A stretch of 57,134 bases of DNA from Parabacteroides sp. Marseille-P3160 (GTDB lineage: Bacteria; Bacteroidota; Bacteroidia; Bacteroidales; Tannerellaceae). The stretch is taken from assembly GCF_900162725.1 (NCBI RefSeq), contig NZ_LT799418.1, positions 2,325,148-2,382,281 of the forward strand. The letters run 5' to 3'. A program made the position numbers and the translations under genes. Within the stretch, counting starts at the first letter, position 1. Every line of letters starts with the position of its first letter. A model generated the notes under the pieces. It searched no databases. It was not told where the DNA came from and worked only from the letters and a program-made list of their open reading frames with translations. Below, piece by piece: positions 31,884 through 40,088 of the stretch.

Positions 31884-32966
31884 ATGATGCATCAATTTAC
31901 CCTCCAATAGTATTTCTTCTATACTTTCAAGTACCCGTACTTGTATAAGTCCATCGGAAAAGGTAAGCCCGAAAAACTTGGCTTTTGCTTGCCTGAATGC
32001 TTCTTCTTTCTCCCGTAGTTTTTCTATTTCCTTTTGTGCATCTGCCTTTGCTTTCTTGTGCATATATCTGTCGTGTTCCCTGTGCAGGTCTGACGGGCAA
32101 ACATACTTTGCATTGTGTAAGTCTTTACCGAAAAAGCGCAGATAATCAATGTAGTCAAACCATAATGTTGCATCTTTGATTTTGTATCCGTTACGGATGC
32201 AGATGCGGATAGATGCCCAGTAATTATCTACCTTGCGGTAAGCATCATTCAGGAATGATTTAAACAGGCTTAATTGTCCTGATTTCAACAGGGTTTCCAT
32301 TCGGCTATTTTTCAATAATGCCTTATACACATCGAAGGGTTTTTGATTGAAATTTCGCTTTTTAATGCCTGTTCTTTTCAGTTCGGGAATGAGTTGTTGT
32401 TGTGGATAAATAACGCTTGTATGAATTTTGTCATAGACATTTATATAAAACTTGTTATTGGTGCTTTCGCTACGCAATTCTATGTCAGTGTGATATATCC
32501 ATGAATCAATGTAACAGTTGCCCATTGTCTGACGGAGTTTTGCCAATGTGCAATGTTTACCGCCCGGAGCAATCCACCGTTGCATAACTTCCGAATAGTC
32601 ATATTTGGTTGCTTCTCCTATCTTTGCCGAATAGAACAACATTACGGAACGTAAAACCTGATAACCTTTGTGAGTAGTAATAATGGTCATATAATAACGG
32701 TTGTTAAACATTCGTTTCTTGGTGGTTTCTACCTTTAGCTTGGCTTTGCAGTTCGGACAGTCACAATCGGTAAGGGTGGTAACCAAATACCCTGCTCCCT
32801 GCCATGAATGACCGCATTTAGTACAGGTAATTACCCCTTTTTCGGTTCTGTGCCCGATATGGTCGATGCCGTTTTCATACCCCCAATTAACTTGCTCTTT
32901 GGTAACTTGTGGTAGAGTTCTACTCGCTTCAACTACTTGTGCTTGAAATTTATTTTGCGGTTTCAT
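31884..32966 (-). pseudogene. pcfJ: pcfJ 5' part, truncated by the RIT element
   Basis: About 361 residues of a PcfJ-like protein, with a zinc-finger-like CxxC...CxxC segment (CTKCGHSW and CPNCKAKL) near residues 50-75 and the helical region leading to LEGKLMHH. The open frame continues for 27 foreign codons (YAQYMVMRSH...) into the RIT inverted repeat to a stop at 31803. The missing C-terminal part is at 28190-28402. PcfJ/PcfK pairs occur in Firmicutes and Bacteroidetes conjugative elements with an unsettled role. This copy is probably inactive. Confidence 0.88.
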
Positions 32967-32977
32967 AGGTCTATATT

Positions 32978-33388
32978 TTAAAAATCAAATAAACTGGGTT
33001 GAGGATTTAATGCTACTTTCTTGGTTTTCTTAACAGGCTGTATCATTTTCCTGTATGCTTCGTCCTGTGCCTTTTGTATGGCATCCTTACGTGCTTGTTC
33101 CTTTTCTTCTGCGGTCAGTTCCACTACATGGTTTACGACTACATGGGCGTTTATCTGCTTGCCTACTTCGATATTATCTTCATCGTAAAAATGTACTGCC
33201 ATGCTATAAATTTCCTCGTCTGCAAAGCCGTTACAGCCTGTTTTTTGTACGCTGTTGAGAATGTATGTAACACAATCGTCAATGTTCTTTTCGGGTTTGG
33301 AGTATTGGAATGAGAACAATACATCTGTTTCTGCCCGTTGGTCTAAATATGCCTTTATATCGTTTTTGAAATGATTTGATGCTTTCAT
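32978..33388 (-). CDS. pcfK: PcfK-like protein
   Basis: The 136-residue protein starts MKASNHFKNDIKAYLDQRAETD and continues as a helical domain with DDCVTYILNSVQKTGCNGFADEEI, the PcfK hallmark, and a charged C-terminal helix ending PSLFDF. The pair pcfK-pcfJ is normally co-transcribed; here pcfK is intact, with pcfJ 11 bases downstream but broken. Confidence 0.82.
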   Translation of the reverse strand: MKASNHFKNDIKAYLDQRAETDVLFSFQYSKPEKNIDDCVTYILNSVQKTGCNGFADEEIYSMAVHFYDEDNIEVGKQINAHVVVNHVVELTAEEKEQARKDAIQKAQDEAYRKMIQPVKKTKKVALNPQPSLFDF

Positions 33389-33432
33389 GTTTTTTGGTAT
33401 TGTGGGGCAGGGTTACTGCCCCGTGTTACTAC

Positions 33433-34425
33433 TTAATCCAATCCGAAATAATAAGCTAACCGTTGTTCCTGTGATTTCGGAAATATCCACCCTGCCAACT
33501 TCTTACCATTAAAGGTTAATCGGCTGTTGAAGCGTCCGCCCATTGCTTTGAGTTCGTCTTTAATTGCTTTCGTTTCTCCGAAAACTGCAACTGCTTTGGC
33601 TGAATATTCTACTACTGTGCAATTACCCGTACTTGTTCCCTGTGGATTGCTTGGGGGTGTGCTGTCGGTCTTACTGATATGTATATTATCTTCGTTCCCT
33701 GCGGTATAGGCAAATTCCTCTATTGTGTTTTCACGTTTCCAAACGCCTACTTTTTCAATTATCCAACCGCTATGCCTATATTCGCCTAAATAATACCCTG
33801 CACCCATAGAGTATTTTTCCCTATGTTCGTAATCTTCGTTAAACTCTGATAAATAGGTGGTTTCTTCGAAATTGGATGCGTGTTTACGCATTTCGGAAAA
33901 GATGTCCCTCTTATGTTTGGAAAAGCCTAAAATAACGGTGCGTTGGTTACTGCTTGCGTAATAGTCGGTTTGGCTGTCGCTTTCGTTCTGTTTCAGCCGT
34001 GCCACTATAACGCCTAAAGCATCTTCGGGAAATATATCGGCAAAGCGTTTACGCCCTATTACCTTAACTTCTTCTACTCTTATTCTCTCTTTTTCGGCTT
34101 CGTCCGCTTCCGCTTTGGCTTTTTCTTTCGCTTCCTGAAGGAGTATCGCCACTTCAAAACCGTCCATAAATTCAGGGTTTTCGCTGTCGTAATAGTAACC
34201 GATACCGAATTTTTCTTTCAATGGTCTGATTATGTCTGCCGTTTGAAAGATTTTTCCCCGTAGGTTAATCAGCTTGTAATGTACTCCCCAATCGTTTTTA
34301 ACGATGTCATAGACTACATATCTGTCGTAGCTGTACCCCTCCATTTGGATAACCTGATTGACTTCTACTACTTGTTTAGCCCTGTCAATTTCCTTGTTTG
34401 CTCCTAATAAAAATACTTTGCTCAT
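33433..34425 (-). CDS. Hypothetical ICE protein with C-terminal DNA-element-associated domain
   Basis: The protein has 330 residues. The N-terminal third (about 1-110) is mixed alpha/beta. The middle (about 95-130) is a charged helix (EAKEKAKAEADEAEKERIR-type). Residues about 265-330 form a small domain (AKAVAVFGETKAIKDELKAMG, GGRFNSRLTF, AGWIFPKSQEQRLAYY) that I have seen at the C terminus of many Bacteroidetes ICE and phage proteins. No catalytic function can be assigned. It is the second gene of the leftward operon. Confidence 0.65.
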   Translation of the reverse strand: MSKVFLLGANKEIDRAKQVVEVNQVIQMEGYSYDRYVVYDIVKNDWGVHYKLINLRGKIFQTADIIRPLKEKFGIGYYYDSENPEFMDGFEVAILLQEAKEKAKAEADEAEKERIRVEEVKVIGRKRFADIFPEDALGVIVARLKQNESDSQTDYYASSNQRTVILGFSKHKRDIFSEMRKHASNFEETTYLSEFNEDYEHREKYSMGAGYYLGEYRHSGWIIEKVGVWKRENTIEEFAYTAGNEDNIHISKTDSTPPSNPQGTSTGNCTVVEYSAKAVAVFGETKAIKDELKAMGGRFNSRLTFNGKKLAGWIFPKSQEQRLAYYFGLD

Positions 34426-34444
34426 AACTCTAAATTTTAATGGG

Positions 34445-34681
34445 TTATAAAAAGGTCAGCATTGCGAGAATAAAGAGAATTATAGCACCCATGCCCACGA
34501 AGAAGGAGAGGATACCCCGTATAACAGGAAGAAAGAGATACAAGCCCACTAAAGCCCAAATAAACCCTGTTCCCCACACACAGAAGCCCAAAACCGCCAA
34601 AACGATTTTTAAAACCAATTTTATGCTAATTGGAAGGTAGGCTGTCGGTCGTTGTTTCCTATTTTTTTCTATATTTCTCAT
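34445..34681 (-). CDS. Small double-pass membrane protein
   Basis: A 78-residue protein with two transmembrane helices (about 21-45 and 50-76) and a basic N terminus (EKNRKQRP). It is first in the leftward accessory operon, 19 bases before the next gene. Similar small proteins occur at this place in Bacteroides conjugative elements. Function unknown. Confidence 0.65.
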   Translation of the reverse strand: MRNIEKNRKQRPTAYLPISIKLVLKIVLAVLGFCVWGTGFIWALVGLYLFLPVIRGILSFFVGMGAIILFILAMLTFL

Positions 34682-35130
34682 AATTTCTGACTTTTTTTTT
34701 ATGCCGTATCGGAGCCGGTGAGGTGTGATCGAGTTTCAGGTGCCTTACTCACGTAGTGCTTTTTGGCAGCATCAAGATTTTTCAAAAAAATACACTCGCT
34801 TTCCTGTACCTGATAGGGGTACAGGTACATTTCTTTAAGAAAAGAGGCTATAATTATTGCCGGATAATTTCTTAAAATCTATCACAAAAGAGATTTTGAA
34901 TCGAGGAAGATTTTTTTGAAAACACGTCTGATCTTGTGCAGCCAATAAACATGAGATAAATTCGCGCCTGATACTCGTTCACTCCGAGCCGCTTTCCGCA
35001 TACATAGCTAAATGAGGAAGAAATTATATCGAGGGAAGTATAGAAAAAAGGAAATCGAGTTGTCTGCTATGCGTTTATCATCATAAAACGCAGAACTTTC
35101 CCCACAGAAAGGAAAGCTATATATATAAAA
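34682..35130. promoter_or_regulatory. Non-coding upstream region with alternative hairpins, possible small RNA
   Basis: No gene is visible. It holds a hairpin with two mutually exclusive pairings (CCTGTACC/GGTACAGG at 34803-34825 or GTACCTG/CAGGTAC at 34806-34828), AAAATCT/AGATTTT (34874-34897) and TGCGTTT/AAACGCA (about 35069-35093). The dense structure and the absence of coding potential suggest a regulatory RNA or a structured leader for the leftward operon. Confidence 0.45.
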
Positions 35131-35155
35131 AGCCTGTACCAATATGATACAGGCT
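35131..35155 (-). terminator. Terminator after the lipoprotein gene
   Basis: An 8-bp perfect stem (AGCCTGTA/TACAGGCT, 9-base loop) followed on the minus strand by TTTTTATATAT, 26 bases after the end of the 35181-35714 gene. Confidence 0.8.
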
Positions 35156-35180
35156 CCGTTTGGATTGTGATATATACTTT

Positions 35181-35714
35181 TTACTTGGCTCTGGTTTTAC
35201 CGTAGTATTTGCTTCCATCGGGAGATAAGTAAAAATCGAATGTTTCTTCAACGGCTGTTCCACCGGGAGGAACCAATGAATATTTACATCTAACGATTAC
35301 GGCAAGAACATCTGCCGGATTCCTACTATCATAACCTTTCAAGTTATCGGGAGTAAGATTTCTAAGCGAATCTATGCGATCACTCATAACAGCAATGTCA
35401 GTATTGTATTTTTCATGATTATGCTTTGTTGATTGATAAGACTTTAATTCTTTAGTCTTCTCAAGGGCAAGTGCAACACGATCAATGATAAGTTGTTTGT
35501 CTTTTCTGAACTCATCAGTTAAATAAGCAATACTGTCGGCAACCGTAACATTGCCGGTTTCGCTAATCTCCACAATTTTGAAGTTGAGATTTTCTTTTGT
35601 GTCGCTCCCTTTTAACAGGTTATCAGTAATGATTTTTTCGTAATTACTCGTTGATGAGTTGGAACCGCAGGAAACCATTAAAACAGCGATAAATAAATAA
35701 AATACGTGTTTCAT
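35181..35714 (-). CDS. Putative lipoprotein
   Basis: The 177-residue protein has a lipobox LMVSCGS (Cys 16). The mature part is a helical stretch (about 60-115) followed by a small beta domain near YDSRNPADVLAVIVRCKYS and FDFYLSPDGSKYYGKT. No family recognised. It is the last gene of the integrase-proximal leftward group and has its own terminator. Outer-membrane attachment is expected from the signal. Confidence 0.7.
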   Translation of the reverse strand: MKHVFYLFIAVLMVSCGSNSSTSNYEKIITDNLLKGSDTKENLNFKIVEISETGNVTVADSIAYLTDEFRKDKQLIIDRVALALEKTKELKSYQSTKHNHEKYNTDIAVMSDRIDSLRNLTPDNLKGYDSRNPADVLAVIVRCKYSLVPPGGTAVEETFDFYLSPDGSKYYGKTRAK

Positions 35715-35736
35715 ATCTGAATGTATTAAACGTTTA

Positions 35737-36174
35737 TTAATTCATTGAAATAGCCGGAAGTTCAGAATGCAGGTTATATACTATCAGAACTTCGGCTGTC
35801 TTTTTATTATCATTCCGGGTATATTCGGTTAGTGCTTTCATTACCCATTCTCGAAAAGCCCTTGCTTCAAAAGATGCTACACGGTAGCTGACAAATATCA
35901 GTGCTTCCAGATTATACAGTACCGTTTCGCATGGGTGCCCATTGCTCTCAAATTTATGTATTCGGGTAACATCTTCCTCATGGAGTAACCCGGATTTGAA
36001 TATACTCCGAAAGTTGTTACCAATCGTATTGACGAATACATTTAATAAGTCGGCAATTTGATGTTTCGTTACCCATAGGGTGCAATTTACAAGTTTTGCT
36101 TCAACAATCAGTTGATTTTCATTGTTTTCTTTAATATTTATATATCCTCGTTCCATAATTATATTATTCTTCAT
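35737..36174 (-). CDS. RhuM-like N-terminal domain protein
   Basis: The predicted protein has 145 residues from ATG 36174 (MKNNIIMERGY...); a second start at 36156 is also possible, and the longer open frame to 36264 is probably not used. It contains a winged-helix-like region (LWVTKHQIADLLNVFVNTIGNNF) and YNLEALIFVSYRVASFEARAFREWV, typical of the RhuM/Fic-associated DNA-binding domain. It overlaps the end of the ORF6N gene by 11 bases. A role in regulation of the element is likely. Confidence 0.7.
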   Translation of the reverse strand: MKNNIIMERGYINIKENNENQLIVEAKLVNCTLWVTKHQIADLLNVFVNTIGNNFRSIFKSGLLHEEDVTRIHKFESNGHPCETVLYNLEALIFVSYRVASFEARAFREWVMKALTEYTRNDNKKTAEVLIVYNLHSELPAISMN

Positions 36175-36688
36175 TGTGTTGAACATTAAAACCAATACGT
36201 TTACGGGGTTTATTTTCCAGTTCTTTTTGTGATGCCAGTTCGGTAAGAGCCTGGTAAATATCACTGAACTGCATATTTGTTTCCACCATAAATTCCTCCA
36301 GTTTACGATTTAATTCCGCATATCCCAGTGCATATTGTCGTAAGGCGACAAAAGCTCTGATGATAGATATATTAACCTGAATGGCCAGCGTACTGTTAAG
36401 AACGCTTGAAAGTTGGGCTATACCTTGTTCTGTAAAACCAAAGGGTAAGTATTTTACGTGTTGTCCTTGACCTTGATTTTCTAAGGTGCCAAAATTGCAC
36501 CTTAAAAAATCGTACTCATCTTTTGTGAGTTCTATCATAAAATCGGGTGGGAAGCGGTCTATGTTCCGCCGGACAGAACGTTTCAGGTTTTTTGTTTCAA
36601 CCTGATATAACTCGGAGAGGTCATAATCTAACATGACACGCATACCCCGGATTTCATAAATCTTACTTTGAATAATCTGTAATTCCAT
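36164..36688 (-). CDS. ORF6N-domain DNA-binding protein
   Basis: The 174-residue protein has an ORF6N/KilA-N-like domain at residues 1-100 (YEIRGMRVMLDYDLSELYQV, RNIDRFPPDFMIELT, FGFTEQGIAQLSSVL) and a helical C-terminal tail. Such proteins occur in phages and conjugative elements as regulators. It lies directly downstream of the ICE integrase in the same direction, 19 bases away. Confidence 0.82.
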   Translation of the reverse strand: MELQIIQSKIYEIRGMRVMLDYDLSELYQVETKNLKRSVRRNIDRFPPDFMIELTKDEYDFLRCNFGTLENQGQGQHVKYLPFGFTEQGIAQLSSVLNSTLAIQVNISIIRAFVALRQYALGYAELNRKLEEFMVETNMQFSDIYQALTELASQKELENKPRKRIGFNVQHNEE

Positions 36689-36707
36689 GATAAATATATT
36701 TAATGGG

Positions 36708-38150
36708 TTAAACAGCGACCTGGGTTTTAGCTTTCATTGGTTTGAAAGTTAAATTATTCTCACTTTCAAAGGTGTTTGACCAGAGAGAGGATTTTTCTTC
36801 TTCCGAAAGGCTGTGCCACATGACGGATATTCGCTTTAATCTTTCGGGATCATCAGACAAAGTGCCGGGAAGATTAAATAAAGCCATTTTTTCACGTAGT
36901 GAAAGGCACTCAAAGAGTTGATCTAATTTAGATTTAGATTTGGTTCTCTTTTCTTCCAGTTTTTCAGCAAAAGAAGCCATATCATTGCTGACTTTAACAT
37001 CAGTAATTCGTGCGTAAATTTGGGTAGTTTTGATATTAGTATGCCCTAACATCTTTGACACGCTTTCGATAGATACACCTTTTGTAAGCGTGAGAGTCGC
37101 AAACGTATGTCTTGCAAGGTGATAGCTTAAATTTTTATCAATTCCACAGATTGTTCCGATTTCTTTGAGGTATTCATTCATCTTTTGATTACTCATTACC
37201 GGAAGTGCTTTATCATCTGGCAATTTACCCGAATATTTCTCTATAATTTGCTTTGGGATATCAAGTAAAGGCACATTATAATTTACGCCTGTTTTTTCTC
37301 GTTTGCCCATAATCCACAATCCGTCATCGAAAGAAGTACGAATATTTGACTGGCGCAAATTCTTTACATCTATGTATGCAAGTCCGCTAAAGCAACTGAA
37401 AATGAATATATCCCTTACTCGTTCAAGACGTTCGGAAGCGAATTTCTTACACATAATTATATCAATCTCCTGTTGTGTTAAGTAGCCACGATCCGTTTTT
37501 TTGAATCGTATCTTGAAATTGGCAAACGGGTCAATATGTATCCAACCGTTGTTTTTCGCCATGATAATAATGGTTCGGAAACGTTGTAGGAATTTTGCAG
37601 TCGTATTTTCTTTGCATTTACAGGTAGTCATCAGGTAAATCTCGAAATTATGCAGGAACATATGATTTACTTCTTTCAAAGAAATATCTGATACATTATA
37701 ATACTCCTTGATGAAGCCAGCCATGCGTCTATAGGCAACTTCATATTTTTGGAGTGTTTCTTTAGATTTACTTATGCCGACTAATTTGGCAAGATCCTCA
37801 TTGTGGCGTTGGAAAAGTTCGAGAACAGTTTGATGTTTTATTTCAAGACCGAGAAAGATATTTTTTACCCTTTCGGCATTTACATTGTTTTCACGGGTAA
37901 GTAATTCGTGATATACATTATAAACACTCGTTTTAATAGCTTCTAAAACAGAATTGATTTCAAGGGCTTCTTTTGTTTTGCCAATGATAGTAGAAGATTT
38001 CGTGTCCCATAATTCAGGTTTAATACTATATTTAGTATTAAAACGGCTTGCTTGTCCGTCAATCGTAATCCTCCCAAAAATAGGTATTGAACCATCTGAT
38101 TTTTCTTTGTCTCTTTTCAAATAGAAAAGAATCTTAAATGTACTTTTCAT
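36708..38150 (-). CDS. int: ICE tyrosine integrase (IntDOT-like)
   Basis: The predicted protein has 480 residues from ATG 38150; the open frame to 38231 has no better start. Arm-binding N-terminal part (about 1-90), SAM-like core-binding domain (about 100-205), catalytic domain (about 225-410) with LARHTFATL (HxxR), MLGHTNIKTTQIY (H and Tyr nucleophile) and a C-terminal tail of about 70 residues. The first catalytic Arg position reads SCFSGLAYIDVKNL, with Ala where Arg is normal, as in many Bacteroidetes conjugative element integrases related to IntDOT. It should excise and integrate the ICE at att sites beside tRNA-Asp. Confidence 0.92.
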   Translation of the reverse strand: MKSTFKILFYLKRDKEKSDGSIPIFGRITIDGQASRFNTKYSIKPELWDTKSSTIIGKTKEALEINSVLEAIKTSVYNVYHELLTRENNVNAERVKNIFLGLEIKHQTVLELFQRHNEDLAKLVGISKSKETLQKYEVAYRRMAGFIKEYYNVSDISLKEVNHMFLHNFEIYLMTTCKCKENTTAKFLQRFRTIIIMAKNNGWIHIDPFANFKIRFKKTDRGYLTQQEIDIIMCKKFASERLERVRDIFIFSCFSGLAYIDVKNLRQSNIRTSFDDGLWIMGKREKTGVNYNVPLLDIPKQIIEKYSGKLPDDKALPVMSNQKMNEYLKEIGTICGIDKNLSYHLARHTFATLTLTKGVSIESVSKMLGHTNIKTTQIYARITDVKVSNDMASFAEKLEEKRTKSKSKLDQLFECLSLREKMALFNLPGTLSDDPERLKRISVMWHSLSEEEKSSLWSNTFESENNLTFKPMKAKTQVAV

Positions 38151-38210
38151 AAACTCATTTTTTAATGTTACAAAATTACTTATAACTATCTGTAAATGAG
38201 TTTTATGCAC

Positions 38211-38241
38211 ACTGCCAAATGGCGACAACATACTGCCAATT
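38211..38241 (+). repeat. 21-bp-spaced ACTGCCAAAT pair beside the integrase
   Basis: ACTGCCAAAT at 38211 and ACTGCCAATT at 38232 are spaced exactly 21 bp, the same period as the tandem repeat upstream of traA. They lie in the leader of the integrase gene at the ICE end. Confidence 0.65.
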
Positions 38242-38250
38242 TAGGACAAA

Positions 38251-38311
38251 TCGTACCCCCTATAAAGTGATTTTTCGTACCCCCTGCACCTTTTTTAAAA
38301 AAGGGGTACGA
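38251..38311. repeat. Two direct and one inverted copy of TCGTACCCCCT at the ICE end
   Basis: TCGTACCCCCT occurs at 38251-38261 and 38275-38285; AGGGGTACGA, its near-complement, is at 38302-38311. The cluster sits between the integrase and the tRNA, where integrase arm-type or excisionase sites are found in CTnDOT-like elements. Use as such is inferred. Confidence 0.55.
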
Positions 38312-38379
38312 ATTGGGTTAGATGCTTTGTCTTTTTTTGTCTTTTTCTTGGCTTTCGACTAAGACAGGATAAAAAGAAA

Positions 38380-38412
38380 AAGTCCTCCATATTCACTGAA
38401 TATGAAGGACTT
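38380..38412 (-). terminator. Terminator of tRNA-Asp
   Basis: Arms AAGTCCTCCATATTCA and TGAATATGAAGGACTT pair with one mismatch; on the minus strand a T-rich tract follows. It separates tRNA-Asp from the ICE end and appears intact, so the junction lies to its left. Confidence 0.75.
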
Positions 38413-38448
38413 GTCTTACTGTTGGCGCCTCTTGTCTTAGGCTCCCAG

Positions 38449-38522
38449 CGGTACGGACGGGACTCGAACCCGCGACCCCCTGCGTGACAGGCAGGTATTC
38501 TAACCAGCTGAACTACCGAACC
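38449..38522 (-). tRNA. tRNA-Asp (GTC)
   Basis: Reads GGTTCGGTAGTTCAGCTGG from 38522 leftward, folding into a cloverleaf with anticodon stem CCTGC/GCAGG around loop CTGTCAC (anticodon GTC), T arm GCGGG-TTCGAGT-CCCGT, and no encoded CCA. The acceptor stem GGTTCGG pairs with CCGTACC except for a T-T mismatch at position 4 to 69. The ICE integrase lies downstream of its 3' end. Confidence 0.95.
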
Positions 38523-38561
38523 AATTTTCTTTTGTTTTTGCTATTTCTCTCAATCGCGATG

Positions 38562-38569
38562 CAAAGATA
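38562..38569 (-). promoter_or_regulatory. -7 box for tRNA-Asp
   Basis: TATCTTTG on the minus strand, about 40 bases upstream of the tRNA 5' end, matches TAnnTTTG. Confidence 0.6.
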
Positions 38570-38632
38570 GTGCCTATTTTTGGATTTGCAATACTTTCTG
38601 TATTTTTTTAAACCGGACATAGGGTTTTTTTT

Positions 38633-38640
38633 TACTTTTG
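38633..38640 (+). promoter_or_regulatory. -7 box for the aminotransferase gene
   Basis: TACTTTTG matches TAnnTTTG, 23 bases before the GTG start at 38663. Confidence 0.6.
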
Positions 38641-38662
38641 CCTTGAATTAAACAAAGAAGTC

Positions 38663-39979
38663 GTGAAAAAAACACCGATTGATTATCAAACAGCCCAAAG
38701 GGTGATCGAGAGCTACCAACTGAATGATTTCGGAAATGCAACCATACGGGAAGTCGTTGCTATCTCCAATCAATTAGAAAAAGAAACACAAACCGAGTTT
38801 ATTCATATGGAGATGGGTGTACCCGGCCTCCCTGCCGCTATGATAGGAGTGGAAGCAGAAATAAAGGCTTTGAGAGAGGGTATAGCTTCCATCTATCCTA
38901 ACATCAACGGACTGGATGAACTGAAAGGACAGGCGTCCCGTTTTGTCAAAGCTTTTATTAATGTCGATGTAAAGCCGGAGGGTTGTGTGCCTGTTACCGG
39001 ATCCATGCAAGGGACTTTCGCTTCTTTCCTGACTTGCGGGCAGTGCGTGGAGGGGAGGAATACCATTCTCTTTATCGATCCGGGATTCCCTGTGCAAAAG
39101 CAGCAGATCACAGTCATGGGATATCATTATGAATCGTTCGATGTCTATGAGTACCGCGGTGAGAAACTTCGCGCTAAACTGGAAAGCTATTTAAATACCG
39201 GCCGGATAGCGGCTTTGATCTATTCGAATCCGAATAATCCGGCCTGGTTTTGCCTGACAGATGCAGAACTGCAGATTATCGGAGAATTGTCCACCCGTTA
39301 TGATACCATTGTCATAGAGGATCTGGCCTATTTTGCCATGGATTTCCGCAAGGAATTAGGTACGCCTTTCCAGCCTCCTTACCAGCCGAGCGTGGCAAAC
39401 TATACGGATTACTACGTGCTCCAGATTTCCGGTTCGAAAGCTTTTAGCTATGCCGGGCAGCGGATCGGGGTGACTGTGATTGCCGATAAGCTCTATCATC
39501 GTGCCTATCCGGGCCTGGTGAAGCGTTACGGAGGGGGGACTTTCGGTACGGTATACATTCATCGCGTTCTGTATGCCCTTTCTTCCGGGACAAGCCATTC
39601 GGCGCAATATGCGCTTGCTGCCCTATTCAAAGCGGCTTCCGACGGAACTTTCGATTTTGTTTCCGAAACCAAAGAATACGGACGGAGAGCCAAGAGGCTG
39701 AAGGAGATTTTCACGAAATACGGTTTTGAGATTGTATATGATCATGACCTGGATGAACCGATAGCAGACGGATTCTATTTCACGATCAGATATCCGGGTA
39801 TGACTGGTGGGGAATTAATGAAAGAGCTTATCTTTTACGGAATCAGTGCGATCTCGTTAAGTACGACTGGAAGCCATCAGGAAGGGTTGCGTGCCTGTAC
39901 TTCTTTCATTAAACCTCACCAATACGAATTACTGGAAGAACGCCTTCGTTTGTTTCAATTGGACCAGATGAAGAATTAA
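38663..39979 (+). CDS. Class I/II PLP-dependent aminotransferase
   Basis: The 438-residue enzyme uses a GTG start. It has the fold-type I layout: a substrate loop near MEMGVPGLPA, NPNNPAWFCLT (the asparagine and proline turn near the PLP ring), a VIEDLAYFAMD aspartate for the ring nitrogen, and the PLP lysine in SGSKAFSYAGQRIG. Amino-group transfer from an amino acid to a keto acid is expected. The precise substrate is not determined. It has its own promoter and is monocistronic as far as seen. First chromosomal gene beside the ICE. Confidence 0.85.
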   Translation: MKKTPIDYQTAQRVIESYQLNDFGNATIREVVAISNQLEKETQTEFIHMEMGVPGLPAAMIGVEAEIKALREGIASIYPNINGLDELKGQASRFVKAFINVDVKPEGCVPVTGSMQGTFASFLTCGQCVEGRNTILFIDPGFPVQKQQITVMGYHYESFDVYEYRGEKLRAKLESYLNTGRIAALIYSNPNNPAWFCLTDAELQIIGELSTRYDTIVIEDLAYFAMDFRKELGTPFQPPYQPSVANYTDYYVLQISGSKAFSYAGQRIGVTVIADKLYHRAYPGLVKRYGGGTFGTVYIHRVLYALSSGTSHSAQYALAALFKAASDGTFDFVSETKEYGRRAKRLKEIFTKYGFEIVYDHDLDEPIADGFYFTIRYPGMTGGELMKELIFYGISAISLSTTGSHQEGLRACTSFIKPHQYELLEERLRLFQLDQMKN

Positions 39980-40027
39980 CTTAATCAGATCGGATTCTTT
40001 TGTTTATTTAACAGATCTATTGCCGCT

Positions 40028-40035
40028 TAGATTTG
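40028..40035 (+). promoter_or_regulatory. -7 box for the yqgE-like gene
   Basis: TAGATTTG matches TAnnTTTG, 53 bases before the ATG at 40089. Confidence 0.5.
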
Positions 40036-40088
40036 TTTATTCGGAATATTACCAATATATTGGGCATTGAATTAACAAATATTTATCA

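Larger units (their letters stand above)
1..38370. mobile_element. Integrative conjugative element, CTnDOT-like, left end outside window
   Basis: A continuous block of mobilisation genes (mobA, mobB, mobC), a full Bacteroidetes tra operon, accessory operons and a tyrosine integrase ends beside tRNA-Asp. The integrase-proximal end is placed between the integrase start (38150) and the tRNA terminator (38380-38412), because both the terminator and the tRNA look intact and the gene content changes there. The other end is not in the window, so the exact att core cannot be read. Two further mobile elements (IS110 at about 21.25-22.6 kb and a RIT element at 28.4-31.9 kb) sit inside it. Confidence 0.9.

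Noticed and set aside
36164-36688. ORF6N and RhuM-like genes as evidence of a prophage
   Set aside because: No capsid, tail, terminase or lysis genes are present; these families are also common in conjugative elements.
38449-38522. tRNA-Asp 3' end as the exact ICE crossover point
   Set aside because: The tRNA terminator at 38380-38412 is intact between the tRNA and the integrase, and no second copy of the tRNA end is visible in the window.
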